64,000 bases of DNA from Bacteroidota bacterium (GTDB taxonomy: Bacteria > Bacteroidota > Bacteroidia > Chitinophagales > Saprospiraceae), in the NCBI GenBank assembly GCA_016124585.1, contig WGNL01000011.1, positions 124,001 to 188,000 of the forward strand, in the 5' to 3' direction. Shown in pieces: positions 41,855 through 50,038 of the stretch. How positions within the stretch are numbered: the first letter of the stretch is position 1; each line of letters starts with the position of its first letter. The notes beneath the pieces are model-generated. The model was given only the letters and a program-made list of their open reading frames with translations, did not search any database and had not been told where the DNA came from. The position numbers were made by a program, and so were the translations under genes.

Positions 41855-42685
41855 ATGAACAGTATCATTACCGACCGCTTTATCAATTGCCACAATAAAC
41901 TCCGAGAGGACGGCAGAATCCGCTCCAGCAGGATGTTTGCACTCACGCTTGACTACTTGCCTCAAAGCCTCAGCGAAATACTTAAAGGCCGCAGGGACGT
42001 GACCATTGAATTGCTTCGCAAAGCGGTCGAAGAATACGATTTTAATCCTATTTACCTGTTCACTGGTGAGGGTACGATGTTTGTCTCTGGTGAGGAGCAC
42101 AAGAGCTTCCGAACACTCACCGTGGTGACGGACACCAGCAACGATGAGCGAATCGTGCATGTGCCCGTGCCCGCCCAGGCAGGCTACGCTGGAGAACAAC
42201 TCGACCCAATTTTTTTCGAAGACTTACCTACATACACCCTTCCAGATTACAAATACAAGGTGGGCACTCACCGCTCCTTTGATGTGAGCGGCGACAGCAT
42301 GGAACCTACACTTTTCGAAGGTGACAAGGTTGTGTGCAGCTTTTTGGAGCCGAGTTATTGGGAGACAAGCCTGAAGGACAATTACTGCTACGTTATCGTT
42401 ACACGTGGCGATGTGGTAGTGAAAAGGGTGTTCAATCAAATCCGTACGGGCCGATGCTTGGAGCTACATTCCGACAATGAATATTACCAGCCGTTCAACG
42501 TTCCCATCGGTGATGTACGGGAAATCTGGTACGTTCGGGCCAAAATCAGCCCGTTCCTCCCTGCTCCTGCCAGCATCCAAAACCTGATGCGCAACGAAAT
42601 GTCCGAATTGACCAAAGTCATACAGCAACAGAGCCGTTTGATAGAGAATCTTTATGAAACTATCGAAAAGTTAGCGAACAAATAG
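41855..42685 (+). CDS. XRE/S24-type transcriptional regulator
   Basis: 276 residues. Residues 5-75 form a helix-turn-helix-like domain (LDYLPQSLSEILKGRRDVTI). The C-terminal half is an S24 LexA/CI-like domain with catalytic Ser148 in VSGDSMEP and Lys190 in VVVKRVF. An Ala109-Gly110 bond in VPVPAQAGYAGE could be the self-cleavage site. A coiled-coil tail (about 245-276, ELTKVIQQQSRLIENLYETI) is an addition to the usual layout. Similar proteins are frequent in Bacteroidota. It may repress itself or stress genes after cleavage; whether cleavage occurs is not known. A palindrome lies 25 bases upstream. Confidence 0.82.
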   Translation: MNSIITDRFINCHNKLREDGRIRSSRMFALTLDYLPQSLSEILKGRRDVTIELLRKAVEEYDFNPIYLFTGEGTMFVSGEEHKSFRTLTVVTDTSNDERIVHVPVPAQAGYAGEQLDPIFFEDLPTYTLPDYKYKVGTHRSFDVSGDSMEPTLFEGDKVVCSFLEPSYWETSLKDNYCYVIVTRGDVVVKRVFNQIRTGRCLELHSDNEYYQPFNVPIGDVREIWYVRAKISPFLPAPASIQNLMRNEMSELTKVIQQQSRLIENLYETIEKLANK

Positions 42686-42777
42686 CGACTAATACGTTCT
42701 CTTTGTAAATGATTGAATGAAAGGGGCAAAGCTATTATTCGCCTTCATTCAATTCTTCACACATTCAATCCTTTAAA

Positions 42778-42999
42778 ATGAAAACGCATAAAATTCACGG
42801 CATCGTTACCTTCCAACACCTTGGTACCGGCTTTTGGGGTATTATTGACGATCATGGTCGGGAATGGCGGGCCATCAACATGCCCGAACAGCTCAAACAC
42901 GCTGGCAAAGCCGTCAATGTCACCGTCAAAGAAGTGGACGAGGGCATGTCCATCTTTATGTGGGGCACACCCGTGGAGATTGTGACGTTTAATACTTAA
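42778..42999 (+). CDS. Small conserved-looking protein, possible OB/SH3-like fold
   Basis: 73 residues: MKTHKIHGIVTFQHLGTGFW, then GIIDDHGREWRAINMPEQLK, then VNVTVKEVDEGMSIFMWGTP. The alternation of short strands suggests a small beta barrel with Trp-rich edge. No family recognised. It has coding-like composition and lies between two well-supported genes, 92 bases after the regulator and 73 before the next, with an imperfect inverted repeat (about 42712-42753) in the gap before it. Confidence 0.65.
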   Translation: MKTHKIHGIVTFQHLGTGFWGIIDDHGREWRAINMPEQLKHAGKAVNVTVKEVDEGMSIFMWGTPVEIVTFNT

Positions 43000-43072
43000 A
43001 AATAGTTGACAAAAGGCTGGTAATGGCTCATCAACATTATTGACCTCTTGTTAAGCTCATAACAACCTAACC

Positions 43073-43708
43073 ATGAGAATCACCATTTTTGGCGCTACTG
43101 GCATGACCGGAAAGCGAGCCATTGACGAAGCACTGGCACATGGCCACGAAGTACGGGCCTTTGGTCGTAACGTTTTTGAAACCCTCAGTACTGAGCGGGA
43201 ACGCCTCGAACTTTTCAAGGGCGGGGTACTCAGCCACGGTGAAGTGGAGGATGCCGTGAAAGGAGCCGATGCTGTCCTTTCTTGCCTCGGCGGAGGTACT
43301 GACGGCACCGACCGCACTCGCTCACTTGGCATGAAAACCATTGTGGAGGCCATGAAAAAAAAAGGGCCTCAGCGCATCATCGCTATTGGAAGCGTTGGTA
43401 TTTTAGATAGTACAGAACCCGGCAAATTGGTTTACCAAATGCCAGGTTACCCGTCTTCCCTCAAGCCCGTGGCGCATGAGCACTTGGAAGCTTGGCAATA
43501 CCTCCAAGATTCGCCACTCGAATGGACGGTACTCTGCCCACCACAAATCAAAGATGAACCCGCCACTGGCGAATACAATCTAAGCCTAGATGTACGGCCC
43601 GAAGGTCAAAACTGGGTGACAGCTGGCGACCTTGCGCATTTTATGATGCATGAATTGGAAGCCAACGAGTGGGTGAAGGCTAGGGTAGGGATTGCAGCAA
43701 AAACATGA
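43073..43708 (+). CDS. NAD(P)-binding Rossmann protein, NmrA/BVR-B-like
   Basis: 211 residues of the atypical short-chain dehydrogenase group related to biliverdin reductase B / NAD(P)H-binding oxidoreductases. The dinucleotide motif is GATGMTGKRA (residues 6-15), followed by HEVRAFGRN, then VLSCLGGG and RIIAIGSVGIL. Length is normal for the group. It likely reduces a flavin or quinone-like substrate, or senses NADPH; no specific substrate is visible. It lies 73 bases after the small protein; an imperfect inverted repeat separates it from the UbiB-type gene. Confidence 0.85.
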   Translation: MRITIFGATGMTGKRAIDEALAHGHEVRAFGRNVFETLSTERERLELFKGGVLSHGEVEDAVKGADAVLSCLGGGTDGTDRTRSLGMKTIVEAMKKKGPQRIIAIGSVGILDSTEPGKLVYQMPGYPSSLKPVAHEHLEAWQYLQDSPLEWTVLCPPQIKDEPATGEYNLSLDVRPEGQNWVTAGDLAHFMMHELEANEWVKARVGIAAKT

Positions 43709-43730
43709 TAGGATAGCACAATTATTTAAT

Positions 43731-43780
43731 GGATTAAATTGATTTTCATAAAACTAAATCCATGAAAATCAGTTCAATCC
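43731..43780. repeat. Imperfect 19-bp inverted repeat upstream of the UbiB-type gene
   Basis: Arms 43731-43749 and 43762-43780 (ggattaaattgattttcat and its partner) match at 17 of 19 positions around a 12-nt spacer. The right arm continues into related words (GTTCAATCCGTTGAATC). It can serve as terminator for the upstream gene. Confidence 0.75.
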
Positions 43781-43811
43781 GTTGAATCTGCATCCCTTTA
43801 AGCCTAGCAAA

Positions 43812-45485
43812 ATGAAAGACAAAACACAATCAGCTACTTGGCGATTCCGCCGAGCCTACCGTACTGCCTTCACTGTCATGTTCAGCTACCTATGGCTGAG
43901 TTTTGTGAAGCGGTTCATTTCAAAGAAGAAATACGAAACCCGCCAAATGGCCACACACATCCGCAATGCGGAGCGGGTGAAAACGGCCATTCTGGAACTG
44001 AAAGGGCTGTTCATCAAAATCGGCCAACTGCTGTCCGTGCTGGGGAATTTCCTACCAGAAGAGTTCCAGAAACCGCTTGAATCCTTGCAGGACAAGATAC
44101 CGCCACGCCCCATCGAAGAAGTGCGGGAGCGGCTGCTGAAGGAATTTGGAAAAGGCCCAAAGGAGTTATTTGCCCGCTTCGATGAGCTGCCGTTGGCCTC
44201 TGCCTCTATCGGGCAGGCGCACCGAGCCAAGCTGCACGATGGAACGGAAGTGGTGGTGAAAGTCCAGCACGCCAATATCGAGGAGACCTCACAGGTGGAC
44301 CTCAAAATCATGGAAAACCTTGTCAAGCTGCACAACTGGTTTTTTGACATCAAAGGCTTTGATTACGTGTATTCGCAGGTGCGCCAGATGATTGAGGAGG
44401 AGCTTGATTTTGCGAAGGAAGCCATTGCCATGCAGCGCATCGCCGAAAATTTGCGGAGCGAAGAGAAATTCGAAATACCAACCGTTCACCCCGCTTTCTG
44501 CACAGGGCGGGTGCTCACCACCACTTGGCACAGCGGCGTCAAAATCGCAGAGCTGAAGCAGTTGGACGCTTGGTCGCTGGATAAACGGGAACTCGCCACA
44601 CGAGTGCTGCGAGCATACAGCCATATGCTTTTCAAGGACGGCTACTACCACGCCGACCCGCATCCCGGCAATATTTTGGTGAAAGAGGATGGCACCATCG
44701 TGCTGCTCGATTTTGGGGCAGTGGCGGAGCTTTCCAGTGATTTCCGAAGCGGTTTTCAGCGGTTGATAGAAGCCGGGGTAAAAAACGACACCGACGCCAT
44801 GATTGACGCCGCCCGGATGCTCGGCTTCATCGCCAAGGGGCAGGAGGCCACCGAAATGGCGGAGAAAATGATAGAGGCCATGCGCAATTTCCTCCAAAAC
44901 GAGGTGCAGATGGACGGCCTCAACCTCAAGGAAATCAAGGTGAACCCGCTGAGCAACAGCCTCACCGACCTCATCAGCGAGATTGGCCTGAGCGGCATCA
45001 TGGGCACGGTGCAGGTGCCCAAGGAGTGGGTGCTCCTCAACCGCACCATCACCCTACTGCTCGGCATCTGCACCACCCTCGACCCCTCGCTGAACCCCCT
45101 CGACGTGGTGCGCCCCTATGCCCGTGATTTCGTGATGGGGGAAAAGGACAGCATCGCCACCGTGGTGAAGGACATCCTCAAACGCACCGTCACTACCTCG
45201 CTCGGCCTCCCCGACGAGCTGCACCGGGTGCTCCTCAAAATCGAAAAAGGCAAGCTCGAAACCCGCACCCCCGACATCCGGGAGGCCGCCAAACTGCTCT
45301 ACCAATCGGGCCAGCAGTTCCTGTTGGCCATCATGGCCATTGCCTCGGCCTATTTCGGCTATCTTTTTTATGAAAAAAATGAACTCCTAGGCGAGCGCTG
45401 GGGCTTTGGACTGGCGGCGTTTTTCCTGCTGCTATTATTAAGGTCATTGCGGAAAGGGAGTAAGATTCGGCACAAGCTGGATTGA
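43812..45485 (+). CDS. ABC1/AarF/UbiB-family atypical kinase
   Basis: 557 residues from the ATG at 43812. The family-specific KxGQ segment appears as LFIKIGQLLSVLGNFLPEE. The Ala-rich nucleotide loop is LPLASASIGQAHRAKL. The catalytic core has YYHADPHPGNILV and IVLLDFGAV. Two C-terminal transmembrane helices (about 515-550) anchor it to the inner membrane. In proteobacteria UbiB is needed for ubiquinone synthesis; Bacteroidota make menaquinone, so a role in isoprenoid-lipid or quinone handling is inferred. The second half of the gene is more GC-rich than the first. It is followed by a 1-kb gap. Confidence 0.92.
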   Translation: MKDKTQSATWRFRRAYRTAFTVMFSYLWLSFVKRFISKKKYETRQMATHIRNAERVKTAILELKGLFIKIGQLLSVLGNFLPEEFQKPLESLQDKIPPRPIEEVRERLLKEFGKGPKELFARFDELPLASASIGQAHRAKLHDGTEVVVKVQHANIEETSQVDLKIMENLVKLHNWFFDIKGFDYVYSQVRQMIEEELDFAKEAIAMQRIAENLRSEEKFEIPTVHPAFCTGRVLTTTWHSGVKIAELKQLDAWSLDKRELATRVLRAYSHMLFKDGYYHADPHPGNILVKEDGTIVLLDFGAVAELSSDFRSGFQRLIEAGVKNDTDAMIDAARMLGFIAKGQEATEMAEKMIEAMRNFLQNEVQMDGLNLKEIKVNPLSNSLTDLISEIGLSGIMGTVQVPKEWVLLNRTITLLLGICTTLDPSLNPLDVVRPYARDFVMGEKDSIATVVKDILKRTVTTSLGLPDELHRVLLKIEKGKLETRTPDIREAAKLLYQSGQQFLLAIMAIASAYFGYLFYEKNELLGERWGFGLAAFFLLLLLRSLRKGSKIRHKLD

Positions 45486-46497
45486 ACTGTGAACGCCGTT
45501 ATTTTTATAATTGGGCTGAAAGCTGGGTGGTAAAATAAAGTTAATATCCAATTATGCGCAACGTTTTACCATGCTATGCACCACTTATCATTGCCGCAGG
45601 CAACGTGTCCACGTCACGCTTTGCGTTCTGTTTGCACGTAATGCGATAACAGTTCACCTGAGGCGATGACCATTATGACAGATTTAACAATTGACCATTT
45701 AATTCAACACGTCTTACCCTCACATTATATAATGGCTTAGGTGCCCCATCATACGTTGGCGTACACGTACAGGAGGATGACCGCCTTAGTCCATCATCAA
45801 GTAAATAACTGCAAAACAAACAACATGCGTATTATTTTTGACCTTACAACCAACACCGTGTGACTTATCAAAGTAATGCAAAATAATAAACTACCGAAAA
45901 ACAATTGTATTTAATTTCCGCAAACCAAACCTGATTAAAATTATAAAAAAATATTTTTGAGTTAAGTCAGGGTAGATTCTACCTTATTCAAGGTGCAACC
46001 CTAACTTTATTAAGGTTGATATTGGGTTGATTTGGTTAAAATCAGCGGTAATTATGTGTAAAACAAGCTAAATTAAGGGGGATCTTTTGTTGTTCAGAGA
46101 GAATCGTGCTGTGGTCAGTTCGGTTCAGCCTTGATATGGTAGGAACCTCTCTTAATGCGGCTAGATTTAATTGCCACTTACCCTATTTCTTTCAATGCTC
46201 AGGTAGGAACGGGGGAACCACCGTAAGAAATGGGGGCTGCAAAGGGTGGTTTGACACCGTGTTTACGGAGTCCCAGAGATGTAGAAAATCCTGTACCCAA
46301 CCCCTGTTCAAAAATAGCATTCCAAAAAATGTTAATTTTTACTCGAGTGCTTGTTTATTTGGAATCGGTCTGCTTATCTTAGCGAAATATTTAGTAAATG
46401 ATTACCCACCGTATTACATGTCTGCCAGTTGTACTTTGACTGGGCTATTTTTAGCATGTATTTTTTACCGATTACTTTACCATTTTAAATACTTTTT
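45486..46497. other. 1-kb intergenic region with a possible structured leader RNA
   Basis: No convincing gene. The first half is mixed-composition DNA without long open frames. The second half is AT-rich except for the G-rich patch at about 46200-46270 described separately. A 131-codon frame (46106-46501) overlaps the next ATG as ATGA, but its first 75 codons read like non-coding sequence (Cys/Arg/Asn-rich, no recognisable pattern). Only its last 55 codons look membrane-like, so I do not call it a gene. This is the longest gap of the window. Confidence 0.5.
46201..46268 (+). ncRNA. Candidate structured 5' leader with pseudoknot potential
   Basis: A G-rich island in AT-rich DNA about 230-300 bases before the cohesin/dockerin-like gene. 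AACCACC (46216-46222) can pair with GGTGGTT (46245-46251), and CCGTAA (46221-46226) with TTACGG (46263-46268). The two helices interlock (they share CC), so both could form only as an H-type pseudoknot with shortened stems. The purine-rich segments GGGGGAACCA and TGGGGGCTGCAAAGGG look riboswitch-like, but the patch does not fit the c-di-GMP-I or c-di-AMP classes as I know them. Purely structural inference. Confidence 0.3.
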
Positions 46498-49400
46498 ATG
46501 AAAACACATTATTCTTCTCGTCTGGCAACTTCACTTGCCAAAAGCTTCTCTTTTCTCTTCTTTTCTCTTCTTTACTTTCAAACAATTGCCCAACCTGATG
46601 TGCCCTGCGGGGATATCAGCTTGCAAGCATGTGGAACAGATGTAGAGGTAGATTGCTACACTACTCGACAGACTTTCTATTTCGCCTATGTAGGGATGAC
46701 AACGCCTGCACCGACTTATTTTTCACCCAGTGAAATCACGGTAACTTTCACTATCAACATCACTGGGGGCAGTGGTGATGCCTATTTTGACCACAGCCGA
46801 TGTGCCACTGACATATTAGGAGTTTACAACAACAGTAATGGTGCAACGCATTCACTGCTGTTTCATGGAGCCTGTTCGTCTTTTACCGTTAATCTGGATG
46901 ATGATTGCAATTCTCCTTCAACTTTTGACCTTTATATTATCTCAGACCCTGGGGTTACCTATACAGTGTCAAGTGATTTGGAAACAAAATACGATTCACC
47001 TGGCAACCCTTGCAGTTCTACCTGTCACGCAAATAATTTTGCATCACATCCATCCACGGGCACACTTGGCATCTCCGCCCCAGCCTCCTGCTCCGACTTA
47101 GCCCTAGTTTTCACTGTAGAGGGGGCATCCAGCAGTTACACACCCAGCAGTGGGGTGTTTACTGTTGACCCTCACGAGGAAGTGACCGTCCGGCTTGGTA
47201 TCAGGAACAATGGTGGCAGCTCGGTGACCTTGGATGATATTGACCTTTTGCTGTCTCTTGATGATATCAACGGAACACTGCCCACTGTCACGGATTGGGT
47301 GAACTATTTCGTTGAAAATACCAGTACGCAAAACGACCCAGACTATGAGTTGCATGATGCTGTGAATGGCACCCACTACTTCCATTTTGGCTCGGTAGGA
47401 AATAGTGGGGTCATAGCTGCAAGCAGTCAATTAGAGATACTGGCTTTCTCCGTTAAACCACCGGAAGGGCTGGACAATATCCTTGGCGAGCTGGGCATAG
47501 CTGTGGAATACCTTAGAATTACAGATGACAACAATGATTGTTGCCAGCCTTCTTCAACGAGCTGTACAGTCGAATTCCCTGGTGATTTGCCTTGCAGTGG
47601 CTCACCATTGGTGAGCCTTTCTTTTGAAGAATTAACGGGTTTGGATGACTGCCAATCCGGTTTTGCTATCCATGTGGATATAGATGGCGCATCATCCGTT
47701 ACATTGACCGATTTGCATTTGGTGGTTAGCGCACTTACCACAGGCAACCTAGGGGTAGGGATGACCACTTTGGTAGCTCCTGCTGGCGTCACGAAAACAG
47801 TGTCTAACCCTGTGTCAGGATGCCCGGTTGGTCTGTCGGGCCCGTGCAATACCTACGAAGCTACATTTGACCTGCCAACTGGTACAGTCACATTATACGA
47901 TGATGCCAATATGTTCAAAGTTATTTTCGAAGGTTATGATGGGACTACCATAGAAGCAATAGACCTCTTGAGTGCAATGATTCAGATTTCAGGTTCATCT
48001 GCATGCATACCAGAGGTGGACGAGGCAAGTGCACTTAGTTTTCTTCCACTTGAAAATGAATGTACCTATTGTTATGATTCTTACATCAAAATAGATGAAT
48101 ACGACTCCCATAATTTTCCAGCCCTTGAAGATTGCGAAGCGGGGTTTACGGTGCATGCGTTGAAATCACCTTCTGTTCAAAGTTGGGAAAGTTTTGTGGT
48201 TGAACTAACCGTACAGAATCCTAATAATCTGACATTGTCGGTCATTCCACCTGCAATAATGAGTGTCTCAGGTTATGGAAACACTTGTACTCCAACCTCT
48301 ACTATCACGGGCAATACCATACATTTTCAGTACTGCCCTGCCACCCCTATTCCTGGAAATAATGCGGATATTCCTTTGTTCAGTGTAGTATTCGATGGCG
48401 AGGGTTGTGTGACCGACCCACAGTTTACCATGGCTACACAATTTGATTTATCCTCCAGTGCTGCTTGTTATCCAGAGGATGTGACGGTGATAGACCCATT
48501 GGTATTTTGTTCACCTTGTCAGACTTATACTATTGGAGGTATAATAGCTAAAGAAAATGGTGAGGGAGTGGATATTGAAGCATTGGAGTCAGGTGGTTAT
48601 TATACTTCAGGGATTTTCATTATTGGTGAAGCATCTGAAGACGCAGATTGTTATGTAGTATATCCAGACCCACCGTCAGCACCTACTGGTGGCTGTAATC
48701 AAGTTACAGAAACAACGAATATAGGTGATTGTTCAGGACAATATACAGTAGAGATTGATAATGATGGATGTAGCACCCATGACCATTTTTCAATTACTCC
48801 TTACAAAAATTCGGATAACCATTTAAATGGCGTCTCTACGTATGATTTAGTACTGATTAGCAAACATGTTCTTGGCACTACCTATTTGGATTCTCCATAC
48901 AAAATTATTGCTGCGGATATCAACAGAAGTAATACGGTGTCTACATACGACATTGTTGAAATAAGAAAGGTGATTTTACAGATTAATACGAGCTACCCCA
49001 ATAACACTTCATGGCGATTTGTCCCTAAAGACTATGTCTTTCCCAACCCAGCAAATCCATTCTCTCCTTTGTTTCCGGAATGTGCCAAACTTGACTTTTC
49101 TGGTGCTAATGATAAAGATCAAATTGCAAGTTTTGTTGCCATCAAAATAGGAGATGTTAATGGTAATGCAATGTGTAATGCTTTTGTAGGAAATTTGGCA
49201 GAGTATAGGTCTGTAAAATGGGAAATGTCCATGGCAGCCTCCACCAATTCAACTGTAAAAGAAGGTGAAGATGTAGTGATTGATTTTTTCCTATCAGGCC
49301 CAACTGCATTGTCCGCTTGGCAGGCAGGCATCAAGTTCGACCCAATCGCCCTACAATTTGAAGAGGCTTTGCCATCCGAATTGGACGGCATGAATATCGG

Positions 49401-49923
49401 CAATTTTGGCCTAACAGAAGCTGACCAAGGCAATATCAGGGCTTTGTGGTACGATAGATTTGGTGGTTCGGTTCCTTATACAAGTCAGGTCAAGTTGTTC
49501 AGCCTGCGCTTTAAAGCCTTGCAACCCATCCGTGATTTGGCTTCCCTTTTCCAATTGGATGATGAAATCTTGCAGACCGTGGCTTATGAAGAAGATGGCA
49601 ACCCGGGTGGCATCCAATTAAGCTATTCTGCCGATGTCGCTGCTTTGACAACGATTGACCCGGCCATTGCCATGAAAGTAACAAGCAGCCCTAATCCATT
49701 TTATGATAAACTGAGCCTTTTTGTACAAGTAAAAGAAGCTACCTACCTTGATGTGTTGGTATTCGATGCACTTGGACGGGTTGTAGCTTCTCAAAGTGAA
49801 TATAGGGAGCCTGGCGAACATGAAATCCAGTTCGACAGAACGGAACATTGGGGCTCTGGGGTTTTTACTTGGCAGGTGAAAACCGACAAGCAAACTCTAG
49901 CTGGTAAAGTAGTCAAAAAATAG
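46498..49923 (+). CDS. T9SS-exported protein with dockerin-like and cohesin-like domains
   Basis: 1141 residues. Signal peptide about 1-32 (ending QTIAQ). The first 700 residues are Cys-rich beta domains, several of which look cohesin-like (GVFTVDPHEEVTVRLGIRNN, VRLTI-type strands, LEILAFSVK). Residues about 752-835 hold two dockerin-type calcium loops (HLNGVSTYDLVLISKHVLG; AADINRSNTVSTYDIVEIRK), and GDVNGNA follows near 885. A further cohesin-like domain lies at about 920-1045 (LSAWQAGIKFDPIALQFEEA, KLFSLRFKAL). The end is a type A T9SS tail (TSSPNPFYDKLSLFV ... GSGVFTWQVKTD ... KVVKK). A large surface scaffold or adhesin; intramolecular or intermolecular cohesin-dockerin contacts are a possibility only. 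A perfect hairpin terminator follows. Confidence 0.85.
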   Translation: MKTHYSSRLATSLAKSFSFLFFSLLYFQTIAQPDVPCGDISLQACGTDVEVDCYTTRQTFYFAYVGMTTPAPTYFSPSEITVTFTINITGGSGDAYFDHSRCATDILGVYNNSNGATHSLLFHGACSSFTVNLDDDCNSPSTFDLYIISDPGVTYTVSSDLETKYDSPGNPCSSTCHANNFASHPSTGTLGISAPASCSDLALVFTVEGASSSYTPSSGVFTVDPHEEVTVRLGIRNNGGSSVTLDDIDLLLSLDDINGTLPTVTDWVNYFVENTSTQNDPDYELHDAVNGTHYFHFGSVGNSGVIAASSQLEILAFSVKPPEGLDNILGELGIAVEYLRITDDNNDCCQPSSTSCTVEFPGDLPCSGSPLVSLSFEELTGLDDCQSGFAIHVDIDGASSVTLTDLHLVVSALTTGNLGVGMTTLVAPAGVTKTVSNPVSGCPVGLSGPCNTYEATFDLPTGTVTLYDDANMFKVIFEGYDGTTIEAIDLLSAMIQISGSSACIPEVDEASALSFLPLENECTYCYDSYIKIDEYDSHNFPALEDCEAGFTVHALKSPSVQSWESFVVELTVQNPNNLTLSVIPPAIMSVSGYGNTCTPTSTITGNTIHFQYCPATPIPGNNADIPLFSVVFDGEGCVTDPQFTMATQFDLSSSAACYPEDVTVIDPLVFCSPCQTYTIGGIIAKENGEGVDIEALESGGYYTSGIFIIGEASEDADCYVVYPDPPSAPTGGCNQVTETTNIGDCSGQYTVEIDNDGCSTHDHFSITPYKNSDNHLNGVSTYDLVLISKHVLGTTYLDSPYKIIAADINRSNTVSTYDIVEIRKVILQINTSYPNNTSWRFVPKDYVFPNPANPFSPLFPECAKLDFSGANDKDQIASFVAIKIGDVNGNAMCNAFVGNLAEYRSVKWEMSMAASTNSTVKEGEDVVIDFFLSGPTALSAWQAGIKFDPIALQFEEALPSELDGMNIGNFGLTEADQGNIRALWYDRFGGSVPYTSQVKLFSLRFKALQPIRDLASLFQLDDEILQTVAYEEDGNPGGIQLSYSADVAALTTIDPAIAMKVTSSPNPFYDKLSLFVQVKEATYLDVLVFDALGRVVASQSEYREPGEHEIQFDRTEHWGSGVFTWQVKTDKQTLAGKVVKK

Positions 49924-49948
49924 CGAGATTTAAGTAATATTATTGCAT

Positions 49949-49992
49949 AAAGCAACCCATAATGACCTATTTAGTGTTATGGGTTGCTTTTT
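49949..49992 (+). terminator. Perfect 14-bp hairpin terminator
   Basis: Arms 49949-49962 and 49977-49990 are perfectly complementary around a 14-nt loop, followed by TTTTT-like sequence on the plus strand. It closes the cohesin/dockerin-like gene and separates it from the first beta-helix gene. Confidence 0.9.
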
Positions 49993-50038
49993 GAAATAAT
50001 AGAATAAATTAACAACCAGTCAATAAAATCATTTTCCC

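Noticed and set aside
46201-46268. Assignment to the c-di-AMP (ydaO) or c-di-GMP-I riboswitch class
   Set aside because: It shares words such as GGGGGAACCA, but the order of conserved segments and the helices do not fit either class.
46106-46501. 131-codon open frame ending in an ATGA overlap with the next gene
   Set aside because: The overlap looks like coupling, but the first 75 codons cross the G-rich structured patch and read like non-coding DNA. Only the last part is membrane-like, which AT-rich DNA often mimics.
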